From positions 27,311 to 91,310 of the forward strand of contig QVRM01002140.1 of the NCBI GenBank assembly GCA_003439945.1: a stretch of DNA of 64,000 bases, given 5' to 3'. This document shows positions 21,084 through 31,399 of the stretch, one piece after another; positions within the stretch are counted from its first letter, which is position 1, and every line of letters begins with the position of its first letter. A model generated the notes under the pieces. It worked only from the letters and a program-made list of their open reading frames with translations. It was not told where the DNA came from and searched no databases. The DNA is from Dermanyssus gallinae. Taxonomy: Eukaryota; Arthropoda; Arachnida; Mesostigmata; Dermanyssidae. Both the position numbers and the translations under genes were made by a program.

Positions 21084-21159
21084 GTGTTGAGTTAGGAGAG
21101 AGCTGGGTGTTTGGGGCCTTGGAGGCCCGAGGGTCCGCAAGGGGTGATACAAGGAGACT

Positions 21160-21999
21160 GAGCTGGATATTGCGCCCGTTTGTGATTAAGGACGTTCTAC
21201 TGTATGTCAGACTGTACAAGTAATATGTTCCTTCGGTCTTATTATACGCGTCACTTGAATGGATTCAGGGACTTGTGTATGATGGGAATATTTTAGCCAA
21301 AGCACACAGAACGTTTAACAGACGTGTTGCCTACAGCTGTAACATAAACAAAAATAATGTTGAGTGGATGGGCGTAGCCGTCATATTCGAAAATTTTGAA
21401 GATGCACGTTTACCAGCATATGTAAGCAGCTTGATAGATTTATTAAATTATTTGAAGTCAAGACGACGATAACTCGCTATGGTATGAATATTCAGACGAA
21501 AACTATGGAGAATAAATCGTTTATAGAACGTTTGCGTGGCGCACAGCTTGCAAGTGCAATCATATACAGCTAAACACCTTAATTGCCAGATAGCGCGTTT
21601 GTCATCAAATTTTGATAATCTTCAATAACGCCCCCCCCCTGCCAAAAGGTGTGTTACAAAATACACTGGAGCTGCCCCTAGGCATCACTTGCCTGGGCCT
21701 AGCCTTTAATGAGCGTATGACGAGGATCAGCCACGTCAACTTACTTTAACATTAATTTTCACCTGCGACTCCGCAAAACAGGGCTATTTGCGCAATGTTT
21801 GGTATGCGACCTATAAAATCAATCAGTTGGCACCGCATCAACATAAGCAACCCAAATTAGTCTGAAATTTAATTTGCTTTACTCTAGTTAAAGTCACTGC
21901 GCGATTATATAGTATTTGTACCCTTGTTTTATTATTAAAATTAGAATAATATTATTATATTTAGCATATTTGTTATGTGCTTGAGTGCTTTAGCATACA
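21160..21999. other. No recognised gene
   Basis: A 65-residue frame at 21275-21472 has no resemblance I can name. A short C-run occurs near 21630. The rest is AT-rich. Confidence 0.5.
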
Positions 22000-22310
22000 T
22001 TATTTGTTTTTTTTTAAGTATATTATTAATATTATACCTAAGCTCCCTAAGGTCTTAATTCTCTCCATCTGCAAAACGGAATAACCAGCCTGGGCAGCGC
22101 CATGACTGACCATTGAAGGTGCTAAATAGTCAGTCACGGTAGCGTACCAGACACGTGTCCTCCTGTCGTCGAAGCCTGTCAGAGTCATCACGTCAAGTCG
22201 ACGAGAGTTGTCTATATACAAATCTACGGATTCAAGAAGACAAAGGTAGCCAGAAGACCTTATAGCACGGGCTAGGGTATTATCCAAATTACTGAGGAAG
22301 TTATTACCAT
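22000..22310 (-). pseudogene. REL-family endonuclease relic
   Basis: The minus strand reads NTLARAIRSSGYLCLLES, RRLDVMTLTGFDDRRTRVWY and ATVTDYLAPSMVSHGAAQAG. It aligns with the endonuclease segment of the two better copies (LND...RAL, RPDG-TL-P, LVWDATVWD, LAPS). Both catalytic positions are changed: RPDG has become RLDV and WD has become WY. No RT remains next to it. Confidence 0.65.
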
Positions 22311-24179
22311 AGTATGCAAGTGTCTCAGATTGGCCACGGGGGAGACGGTGGTGCTTGGCACCTTATCCAGGTGGTCGACACCAGGCTTGGACCTAGAGCT
22401 AATGTTGTTTGTCGTCACGTTCACTAGGAGACAATTGTTTGTACCCCACTATGAAATAAAATGCGTTTAATTGTATCAAAAAATAATTACCTTGATTATT
22501 ATTTACTAGTATTTATTTTGACGCAACGGGCACACTACTTCTGATATAGTCCCTGGACAATCTCCTCATTACAGAATTGTATGTTTTTAAGCGTATTTGC
22601 AAGTGCTCACGACTATGTGTTTCATTCATTTATTCGTAAGGATTTAAACCAGTACAAATTGGGCTACCAGGCTACTTGCGAATAAAATGCCCTACTCCAA
22701 TCAGACGCAAGGCTGACAAATCATGTTTCCAAATTTGGCGATACCTCTGGCATGACACAGTTTGACACACCGCCTTTTCCGGGAGAGACCAGTTGTACTG
22801 TCGCTAGCCTCTGCAAGTGGGCCATCATGTAGCACCACATGCTGACTTCACCGACGGCACGCTGCGCTACGTTTAAGGAAGGGCAAATCTCGTTCTTTTA
22901 GCGTATGGCAAGAAGCCGTGAGTTATTATGACAGTTGCTTCTTCCCAGAGCATCTAATTAATGTCGAGCGCTTTGATATATAAACGAGTGTCTGCATCTT
23001 GCATCATACCGAATGTTTTTATATAAACATTTTGGAAATTCATGGTGCACATGCGTCACCGGCAACAAACAAACATCAAATGTTACTGCCGTTGAAATGC
23101 ACAATATGATAAAACTCAAATCAAATCAAAACGATAAAATTATTCTCAAACTTTGTAACGATGCTTATTATACTATACGTGATGCCTCGTTTAGTCTCGT
23201 GGTAGAGCGGCATAACTTTATTTTTAACGCATTTCATCGGACATGGTGTAGGTCCTATTCAACAGTGACACTAAGGGCCCCTTACAAAACAAGTACGTTA
23301 TCTTATGCCATATGTGGTTTACTTGTAATATGCGTGACACTAAAATTTTAGAATCTATTTTCAGGTGCTTCGTAGGGGTAGTGGCACGTATGGTACAGTA
23401 TGTGCTATTGTCTCCTTATATAGAGGAAACGACACGGCGTTGAACTAGTGCCAAAATAATACCTAGCCTGGGGGTTGAATGGAACCCGGGTTTTGTAGGA
23501 TTGTGACTCCCACATTGGCCACGCAGGCTGCTAGTGACGCATGTGTTCCCGAAAATTAAAGATATAATAAGCGTCAACTTTAGTATATTAGGAAAATATA
23601 TTACTCCTCGACCTAGTTAGAAAATATGAATTATTCCGCATGTTCTGTTGCTGTGTACGGGACGCTCGATGCAGATGTTACATATTTCGGATGTCTGCGC
23701 TATAATAGATTATTGTTGTCACTCCGACGGTCCTGTTGTGCTGATCAGAGGTTTTTAAACATAGATTGAGTCTCGCCAGTTAGTTCAACTTCCGACACAA
23801 TAGAATCTAAGTTTTATACGACAAATGGTGTGTCTTATTCAATTTGTATATATATGAATTCCTACAAATAACTACACTAAGACCTGTCAAGGGTACATTT
23901 CTTCAAGCCGAGCTGCTGATGCTTGTATTGAAAATACCTTGTAATGACGGAGTCGTATTAGATCTTCGTAGATTTAAAGTAGCACCTCTCGTCATTAAAA
24001 AAATGTAAGACACTATATTGCGAACAACCCTTGTTGTTTTAAGGAGACTTATGGTTCATCACTCTGAAAGTTCTCATGATTACATCATATCCTAGTCCCT
24101 GTCTAGCATGATTTTTCTTGCATCGAGTAGCTTACGCAGCTTCTGGAATTTGGCGCATGACTGTGTTACTAAAAGAGAG
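22311..24179. other. AT-rich stretch without recognised genes
   Basis: The longest ATG-initiated frame is 23013-23351 (112 residues, lysine- and asparagine-rich, no family recognised). I see no transposon protein motifs and no tRNA- or rRNA-like sequence. Confidence 0.5.
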
Positions 24180-24800
24180 AAATACTTACACTCCCGCCGC
24201 CCGCGATTTAATACGCGCGAGCCTATGACGGGAGTGCCCGCCAGCGCGAATAGACAGGCCAGCAGCTCCCCCACCCTCCCCCCTATCGAGGTGTGGAATG
24301 GGGGTACCACATTACTCCACCGTACCGATTAGACGCGTTCACCTCGCGATTCCGCGGTACACACCAGAATATTACGCGCCCCCCCGAAGGGGAGTTTGAC
24401 CCACTCCAGCGCAGGGGTTCCCCGTGATTACGGGGCCAGAAGGTCCTCTTGACCGGTGGTCTGCTTTCATGTGGCCACTTCTCACTCATTTTGCCTATTA
24501 AGCCAAGGCAGCAGGCGTCCCGGACGGTACCACCGGGTGTCACCCGGGGCATTAACCGTCCAGCCCGGGGGTCCTCGTGCAGAACGGTCCCCCCGTATTG
24601 GCAATAGCCTTAACAGCCCTCGAATGGGCCACGACAGGATGACAATATAAATTCGTTGCCAACCAATCTCTATCGTATGCCTTGCCCCCCGGTTAGTTGT
24701 TAAAACACGGGAGTGTTACTTTTGGGAGTTTGTACCGTCTGACTAACTTACATAGGGGCCAGTGAAAGTCCCCGCAGCGCGCGGAAGTCGCGCACCAGCA
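24180..24800. repeat. GC-rich dispersed repeat of unknown identity, copy 1
   Basis: A GC-rich island in AT-rich surroundings, recurring at 49225-49700 and 59015-59490 with strong similarity and at 12370-12680 in decayed form. Shared blocks include CCTATCGAGGT, CACCTCGCGATTCCGCG, CGAAGG, CCTATTAAGCCAAGGCAGCA and TAGCCTTAACAGCCCT. The segment near 24530 can fold (CCGGGTG T CACCCGG). In the 49-kb and 59-kb copies R1-type RT sequence follows at once, so it may be the 5' region of an R1-like element. The orientation shown there would be plus. No coding function is claimed. Confidence 0.7.
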
Positions 24801-25479
24801 GACCAGGCCGGTAAGAGAGTCATAGTTACTCCCGCCAATTATTATATATTCAGACAATGTTTCATTGTGTCTAGTTTAGTCAAAAAGCGTATTTGATTGA
24901 GTTGACCATTCCATTCTTATTTCAAAAATTGAGAGTTTGGTTATCTAACCTGTGTTTTCTTGTGGGTAGATAGAAGCCTCCATATGTGACCGAAATTATC
25001 GAGCTAGAGCTAATGACAAACCCTGTAGAGTTAGCTGATTGGTTGGGTCGTGACACTGTAGATAATAATCACGACTACATGGACGCTCCTGATAAGTTGG
25101 TGCTTCAGATTAGGTTGCATTAATGGATATAAAGAGACTTATGCCTGTAAGGAATGCAAAAAATCAACAAGCGTATGAAACGGGTTATAAACGTCCCTAT
25201 GTTTTGTTGACATTTTGCAAAAAACCTAACAGACAGTTAACGCCTCTAGGAATCTCCTAAATCCGAAATGGTTATCACGATGGCTTCGTGTAAAAAGGCG
25301 TTGCCGCATTTCAAGGTATTCAGGTTTTGTGGTATATGACGCGATTTCGGTCATGTGCGAGCCCAATGGATAGTGATATTTTAGCTCAGGAACTGTATTG
25401 CTTGCAAAAGGTGTGAAGCAGGATCTATTTGAAGCCGGGGGAAGCGTGTTTGGTCGTACAGTTGCATTTCATTGACGCG
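24801..25479. other. No recognised gene
   Basis: AT-rich, with no long frame and no repeat shared with other parts of the window that I could see. Confidence 0.45.
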
Positions 25480-25623
25480 TCATCAGGCTCTCTAGCTGCG
25501 ATCTTCAACATGCCCATCAGGACAGGGCTGTTCCCAAAATGGCTCAAGACGTCAGCGGTAATCCCGCTTTAGAAAGGCAAAGGCAATACGAACCAACCAG
25601 AAAACTATCGATTGATGCCACTA
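25480..25623 (+). pseudogene. LINE RT relic, left part (interrupted by minus-strand LINE)
   Basis: The plus strand reads GSLAAIFNMPIRTGLFPKWL, KTSAVIPL, a stop, then NQPENYRLMPL. This is the RT fingers region of a CR1/Jockey-group LINE (family pattern IFN.SI..G.FP..LK.A.VIP...NYRP). It stops at CCACTA (25618-25623), directly against the tail of the minus-strand element, and continues at 29548. Confidence 0.7.
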
Positions 25624-25774
25624 GATAGATAGGTTTTATTATTCTTATGTGGCTTACGTTTGTACATATGTTCACAGCTCCTCAAAGCCATCAAAAGGAG
25701 TGTTTATATTGCATATTTTCTTATAATTTTACTTATTGTCATTATGATTATGTTATTATCATGTTCGGCTTATA

Positions 25775-26884
25775 TTAGAATAAGGTACCTAAATAGTATT
25801 GCTTAGCACTTTGTTTGAATATTGTCAAAGAAGAGGTTGCGCGCACCTCTGGGGGGAGCTTGTTCCAATATGTGGCACTGAGATTTGATATTGAGAAACG
25901 AGATTGGTTACATGAAGCTGCAGACAAGATGAGAAGTTGTGTGTGCAATCCCCTTGTGTTCATGGTGGATGTCGACTGGGAAAGATTAAGCAGGTTGGGA
26001 GGAAGTCCCATTAAGATTCGTTTGATCTCAGTTACGACACACATCTCTATTTGCAGAGGGTAAGGCAGAATCGACATCTCTACGTACTTATAACGCATGG
26101 ATTCTCATGGTGGATATCCCAATATAACGCGCAAGGCTCTTTTTTTGCAGGCGATGTAACGGACATAAAAACGCATATACGTCATTCCAAATATTTCAAC
26201 TGCGTAGATCAGATAACTATGAACGTAGGCGTAGTACATGGCGAGTAGACAGTCACGGGGCAGAATATTACGGCTCTTGAACAGGGCAGCGATGCTCCCT
26301 ACAATTTTTTTACGAGTGTGATCTGTATGAGCTTCAAATGATAATCTGGAATCCAAGACAACGCCTAAGAATTTTGTCTTATTGATCATGCTAAGAGTGT
26401 GGTTTCCGCATTTAAATGTCTCATGGTTCATACTTAGGACACCTCTAGGCGATAAGAACTGGATAACACCAGTCTTCGACCAATTCACGGACAAGCCATT
26501 GGCTGTAAACCAATCTAAGAGTCGCTTAAGGTCTTCTTTAATAATTTGCTTTACCTCTTGTGGGGAATCGCCCACAAAGAGTGCTGTGGTATCATCAGCA
26601 AATAGGGTCAGTCGGCCGTGTTTTGGTACTTCAAATATATCGTTGATAAATATATTAAACAGCAGTGGGCCGCCGATACTCCCTTGAGCCACTCCAACTG
26701 ATATGTTCTCGACATCTGAAAACTTCTGCCCAATCTGTACCATTTGTTGTCTCTCTGACATAAAAGAACGTACCCACGATTGAACACGTTCGTCAGCTCC
26801 ATAAACTCTCAGTTTGGTAATCAGAATATTGATGTCAACGGTATCAAACGCATTTCTCAAGTCAACAAAAAGAGCAGCAACTAC
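25775..26884 (-). pseudogene. LINE ORF2, reverse transcriptase (N-terminal part deleted)
   Basis: Begins within the RT at VAALFVDLRNAFDTVDI (motif A aspartate present), then GVAQGSIGGPLLFNIFINDI (motif B), RLTLFADDTTALFV (motif C, both aspartates) and FLGVVLDSRLSF. After the in-frame TGA at 26105-26107 it continues in the same frame through ATYWNKLPPEVR and SLTIFKQSAKQYYL to the stop at 25775. The fingers region that should precede motif A is absent. A different copy of that region lies at 25480-25623 on the other strand, as part of the interrupted host relic. Confidence 0.8.
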
Positions 26885-27974
26885 ACTTTCTAGAAACAGC
26901 GGTTACTTTGTTCCTTAACTTTTTAAATACAACTCGCTTCTCAGCATCATCTGGATTAGCTTTAAACTCTTTAAATGCCGCATTTTTTTCATTTATCAGT
27001 GCCAGCAATTCCCGAGTGACCCAGGCTTTCCTGGGTACCCTAAGATTGCTTTTAATTCTTAGTTCCTGCTTGTTGCTGTTAACGGACGTCATTACTCGTG
27101 CATTAAAGCACTCAAATGCTTCATCGATGTCATCTACAGCGTACACGTCGGACCAATCAGTCTTATTGAGCTCTAGCACTATCTGATCATAGTTATATTT
27201 CGATTTACGTGTGATGTTGGTGACCGATTGAGTGGTCGGTAGTGAGATGAACGTGGCCTGGTGGTCGGAGAATGTTGTTGTGATTGATCCGCTTTGAATG
27301 ACAACTTTGGGACTTATATTGGAGTATATGTGATCGATACAATTGGCGCGGTAGGTGGAGCGGTCTCCCCTCCTTTCCACTACGGCAACTCGCGTCGGCA
27401 CACCGACAAACTCGTTAAAGTTAAATGAGCACAGTATTTCTTGGAGATCACGAGAGTTTTGGTCATTGCAAAGAGTATCGATATTAGCATCTCCAAGAAG
27501 GAGCATATTTTGGCTCTTAATCTTTAAAATTATATTTTCTAATCCATTTATGAAATCGGAGGCTTTGCCAGACGGCTGGCGATAGAATGCGCTAACCAGA
27601 AGAGATTTTCCCTCCACCACACCACTCACCTCCACTACTAAACTCTCGCAGAAAAAGATAGCTGAAGTTACAAAAGTCAGCTTCTTTCGTACTTTAACGT
27701 CATAGTCACATCGTATATACAAAGCTGCTCCACCTCCGCGAGAGCCTGACCTACAGCTGTAGTAACTATTATAAATGCGCAACTTAAATGAACAAGTTTC
27801 GGCTTCCTGAAGCCTGGTGTCTGATATGGCTATCACAGAGGGTTCGCACGGCAGACTTGCAAGGAACGTTTCGAGGTCATGCCAATGTGACTTGAGCCCG
27901 TTCACAATACAGTGTATTGCCAGAAACGATGAAGAGTCACATGTAAAAGAAGTTATATCTATAGTCCTATTCAT
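26885..27974 (-). pseudogene. LINE ORF2, APE endonuclease and linker
   Basis: From ATG 27974 (MNRTIDITSF). Endonuclease motifs in order: LAIHCIVNGLKSHWHDLETF, VIAISDTRL (aspartate at the position of the usual E), GGGAALYIR, LLVSAFYRQPSG, NMLLLGDANIDTL with catalytic D and N, NCIDHIYSN, and FSDHQATFISL with the final D and H. A linker (YNYDQIVLELNKTDW, RKAWVTRELLALINEKNAAF) runs to about 26890, where the frame breaks at the junction with the RT. It nicks target DNA. The domain itself appears complete. Confidence 0.8.
27971..27974 (-). promoter_or_regulatory. ATGA stop-start overlap between ORF1 and ORF2
   Basis: On the minus strand the last codons of ORF1 (AAC ACA TGA) overlap the ORF2 ATG (ATG AAT AGG) in the four bases ATGA. 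The frame upstream of this ATG in ORF2 has no other ATG. Stop-start overlaps let some bicistronic non-LTR elements translate ORF2 by termination and re-initiation; SART1 with UAAUG is the established example. The same mechanism here is inference. Confidence 0.65.
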
Positions 27975-29190
27975 GTGTTGGTATTTGTGATTCGGCCGGT
28001 CCACCTAGTCTTCAGCTCCGTCTCCAGCGTCACCACCCGCCAGGGCGATTCGGCTGTAGACTTTATCTGAAGCCGACAGTTTATAGACCTTACATCGGCA
28101 ATCAATTTCTGTCGTTTCATTTGACGCAGTTTATAGAACAGCGTCGAGTTCGAGGCTGTGAGATGATCATTGGCGTACACAGGAATGTTCTTGCCGGCAT
28201 GAGCCCGAACCAACGACGCCTTTGGCTTTTTCGCACGAAACGCACGCTGAACGTCCATCTTCTTCCAGAGGTTGACAAAGCGCACGATCACATGTTGGTT
28301 ATCGGGCATTTCCTTACCGCCTATTCTCGTTGTCCTATGTAGTCGGTGGGCCACGTCAATATCCTTCACCTCTGTCGCCTCCCCAATGGCGTGGAAAAGT
28401 TCGACGAGATCCGCACGGAGTTCCTCGTCCTTCTCTCCGACGCGCGACGGAAGTCCAGTAATTATCAGATCACTACGGCGGTGGTATTGATCCGCAAATC
28501 GCATCTGCGTTTCGACGGTACTACTTCCTCTGGCACCAGAAGAAGTAGTCATTCTCATGGTGCCTCTGCCCTCGAGTGCAATCGCCCTCGCCTCCTCAGC
28601 CATACGTTTCGCTTCCGCGACTTCTTCTGAATAGAAATGCATCGCCGAGTCAACATCGTTCAAACGAGATTTGAGCGTCGCAACCTCAGCCTGTACCTGA
28701 ACAATTGCCCTCGACGCCGCTACACGTTCAGAAACTTTGTTCTCAAGGTCGCCAAGCCTGACCGTCAGCGAATGTAGGCCACGAAGTATCTCCTGACCCC
28801 ACACTGGCACATCGCCGCCAAGACAACTCTCACCAGCTGCTGCTGTTACTGCAGCTGATGCCGAACTCGCCTTAGTCGGTGCCATAGAAACACCGGCAAC
28901 GGCCTTTTGTGCTAGTTGTACGCTCGATGGCGGTTGATGGTGATCTTTAACACAGGAGTTACACTGCCAAAAAATGACACGTCGTCGAGCTTTGCTTTCC
29001 TAATACCGGCCGCACTGACTTTCGCACAGTGGCCGTGGTAGGCAGAAGCACAACTGTTGCAAATGACAGGGGTAGCACGAACCGCAGTTGAGCACCTTTT
29101 ACACACGATTTTATGTGTACTATTCCGACTCACCGGAGTCTCGTTAATGGGCTGGTTTGTGGCTTTGGGTGTCTTAGAGGTGGAGGACAT
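27971..29190 (-). pseudogene. LINE ORF1: PHD finger, coiled coil, RRM-like and C-terminal domain
   Basis: From the ATG at 29188-29190 the product starts MSSTSK and has a PHD-like finger (VCKRCSTAV, CNSCASAYHGHCAKVS). Its last ligands, WQCNSC, lie in the next frame, beyond an A-run on the plus strand at 28969-28974. Restoring one base there would join this frame to MAPTKA at 28885. Then follow alanine/serine-rich sequence, a coiled coil (about 28780-28600), an RRM-like segment with RRSDLIITGLPSR and NQHVIVRFVN, and a C-terminal part with YANDHLTASNSTLFYKLRQM that resembles a domain seen in other LINE ORF1s. Such proteins bind element RNA. It ends at TGA 27971-27973. Confidence 0.75.
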
Positions 29191-29547
29191 GATAGTCTCG
29201 ATGGAGGCAGGTATCTATTGACGTAGAGCGTTTTGCTGTTTTGTTGCTTTACGTAATACTTGTACGACCACACGCCTTGCAGATAATCCTCTTTTTCTTT
29301 GTCTACCTGGCGGTGTGTGGCCTCGTTTGAATCGACCGTTGTAGCCAAACGCGCCTTACTGTACTCACAAGTAGTCCTTTTCCACAGAAACTTCTAAAAA
29401 AACACTTGCACACTAATATGTGTGCTCTGGGGACTACGTTGCATCCGTTGCACCGCGGATCGACAAGTTTTTCAAACTAACACTTGCGTTTTTCCGTTTT
29501 TTCTCATGAGCTCTGCTTGCGTACGATCGCTCAGATCGAAACCGAAA

Positions 29548-30690
29548 CCACTAAACTGGTGTCATTTATATATTTGAGAGACTTATTAAAAAGCAGCTCG
29601 AGAAAAACCTAAACATGGCATTTTCTTTCTAAGATCAAATATGGTTTCACGAAGTCGCGATCAGCGGAGTTGGCGCAAAATGATATATGGTGCGCAATAG
29701 TCAAAGCTGATGAGGACGGGAAAATGTGTAAGCGTCTGGTTTAAATCGTACCTAGGCGATGTAAGCAGTTTATGTCGGTGGGGGCTTGAGCTCGACCCCT
29801 GGGATTGTTTCGATTGGGACTCTCCAGGATCTCGGTTCTTGGCTTCTTCATCTTCATAATCAACATGAATTTCGACTTGCGTGGCGTTGAAAGAAAGATA
29901 GAGTGTCGACCAGTGGAATTGATTTATTGTTCGCTTGGCATGTATACCTAAATAGAGATGTCACCCTTTTATATCTGGGGCATGTCTTATATGTAGATGA
30001 TACATATACCACTGGTCGTGGTATATGTATCCCCGCTGTAGGAACCCCGCTGTTTCGCACCTCACCTGCTCAGCTCTAAAACGGTCAGATTAATCTTAGG
30101 CATGTGAAGACCGGTATCAAAATGGCAATTTCATATTTCAAACGGTTTGACCTTACTGTAAATCCGACTAAGACGAAATTCGATGAAACTTATTTCATAT
30201 ACCTCAGCGGGCGTCGAGGCTGACACTGGACGCGGAATAATATATCTCTCTAAAAAGGCGGTGCAGATGTTCCTCTCAGCCAGGAACTACAACGTCTCGG
30301 TATTACGCTTCATAAGAAAATGAAATGGAAACGACACGTTCGGTCAAGTGTCAGGGTCTGCTGTGCTAGTCTTGGCATCGCTGACCCATCTGACGAACCC
30401 TGCACTCGTTACGGGTAATCCAATACAGTGCGGTGCGAACCATCACAGGCTCGCCGGGACGACGTGCGGATTCGAATTCCAATTGACCCCTCTAAGTCTC
30501 AGCAATATGAGGTCCAACTGAGGGTTCCCAGACTCAGATTGACCTTAACGCAGCACTCTCTAGCCTGCATGCTGTTAAATGTATGGAACGGGCCATCGCA
30601 GGACCTCCGAAGTAAGGAGCGGGTCGACGTTTTAAAAAGACGTTTGACCATGGAACTAAACGCAGAAAACAATTGTGCTTAGTTTTTAAA
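29548..30690 (+). pseudogene. LINE RT relic, right part
   Basis: This continues the RT interrupted at 25623. It reads GVIYIFERLIKKQLEKNLN, which in this family follows NYRP at a distance of about ten residues, then decayed sequence. VLYVDDTYTTG near 29985-30015 is motif C with both aspartates. LTVNPTKTKF follows, then LGITLHKKMKWKRHV, and the end has RVPRLRLTLTQHSLA and LLNVWNGPSQDLR before the stop near 30680. Part of the motif C neighbourhood has become a 33-base palindrome (29999-30031). Several frameshifts make it non-functional. Confidence 0.7.
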
Positions 30691-31399
30691 TCTGAATTGT
30701 TGATATTGTACAAGATGAAGCTTTCCTTATGATATGGGTATACATAAAAAAAACGTGTGTGATATTTACGTAAGTTGGCGCCAAGGAGTACGGTCGTGTA
30801 TATACGAAGCTTCGAGGGACGCTTGCTTAAGTGAATGCAGGAGGGAACACCCAGAGAGTGGCATACCGTGGTAATGCATGATGTTCGATGATCGTTTTGG
30901 TGTATTGTGTGTGACCGTGCGACGGAAAAGTAAGCGGCCAGGCCGCAGTAAAGTTCAGTTAAGTCCATTACAGGACAGCGAGGCAAAACAAAACAGTCGA
31001 AAGTTTCCAAGCGGTTCGCCGCGCATGCAAATTCAAATTCTAACGGCTGCTCAACCAACGCGAGTTAACACAATGTTTAGGTGTCTTTAGGTGAGTGAGC
31101 TAATCTCAGTATGGCAAGTAATGCTGGATTATTGCCAGGCGGGTTCGGGTCAACGACACCCAACCCAATAAATTCAACGATTAAGCTGCTAGGGTACAGG
31201 CGCAGCGGCAGCTTAAGATACGTGCCGGGCAGTTCATTGTCAGTATGCAATTGCGAAGAAGTGTTAGTTACTGCAATTAACTGAGCGCAGCCCTCTATAT
31301 ACAGGCTGCGCTGCCTGTAAGATTAAACCGCGACTGACATCCGAGATGAAGCTGGCGAAGAAGAGCGCTAAGATATGGTGCAACAACCTCCACGGTAGC
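30691..31399. other. No recognised gene
   Basis: No coding frame of interest and no transposon motif. The 31050-31400 part may be 5' sequence of the LINE relic that follows, but I cannot show it. Confidence 0.4.

Larger units (their letters stand above)
17882..21147 (-). mobile_element. R1-clade retrotransposon, 5'-truncated, with perfect 12-bp target duplication
   Basis: Bounded by TACAAGGAGACT at 17870-17881 and again at 21148-21159, an exact 12-bp direct repeat of the target. The 3' end on the minus strand is a run of about 13-14 A residues (17881-17894). The 3' UTR spans about 17895-18069 and is shared with the truncated copies at 47247-47846 and 57034-57633. All of ORF2 from its ATG (21083) is present; ORF1 and the 5' UTR are missing through truncation. 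The perfect target duplication and near-open ORF2 point to a young insertion. It lies outside rDNA, unlike classical R1. Confidence 0.9.
25624..29547 (-). mobile_element. CR1/L2/Jockey-group LINE, about 3.9 kb, nested insertion
   Basis: A bicistronic element: 5' UTR about 29191-29547, ORF1 29190-27971, ORF2 27974-25775, and a 3' UTR ending in AATAATAAAACC plus CTAT repeats (about 25624-25645). It is flanked by CCACTA at 25618-25623 and 29548-29553, a probable short target duplication. The interrupted plus-strand RT reads on across the site. About 150 residues of ORF2 (the RT N-terminal part) are deleted near 26885, one TGA lies in frame at 26105-26107, and ORF1 has one frameshift. Otherwise it is well preserved. 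Confidence 0.85.

Noticed and set aside
23013..23351. 112-residue ATG-initiated frame as a small gene
   Set aside because: Isolated, in AT-rich sequence, with no recognisable motif or supporting signals. Mentioned only within the intergenic entry.
23440..23545. tRNA- or SINE-like block near GGGGGTTGAATGGAACCCGG
   Set aside because: No acceptable A and B boxes at the right spacing, no cloverleaf, and no second copy in the window.
25480..26890. Idea that the plus-strand RT piece at 25480-25623 is the inverted missing part of the minus-strand LINE
   Set aside because: The piece continues in frame order at 29548 on the plus strand and both sides carry CCACTA, so it is host sequence interrupted by the LINE rather than an inverted part of it.
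27975..28004. Upstream start for LINE ORF2 at 28004
   Set aside because: The codon there is GTG; the first ATG in the frame is at 27974, overlapping the ORF1 stop.
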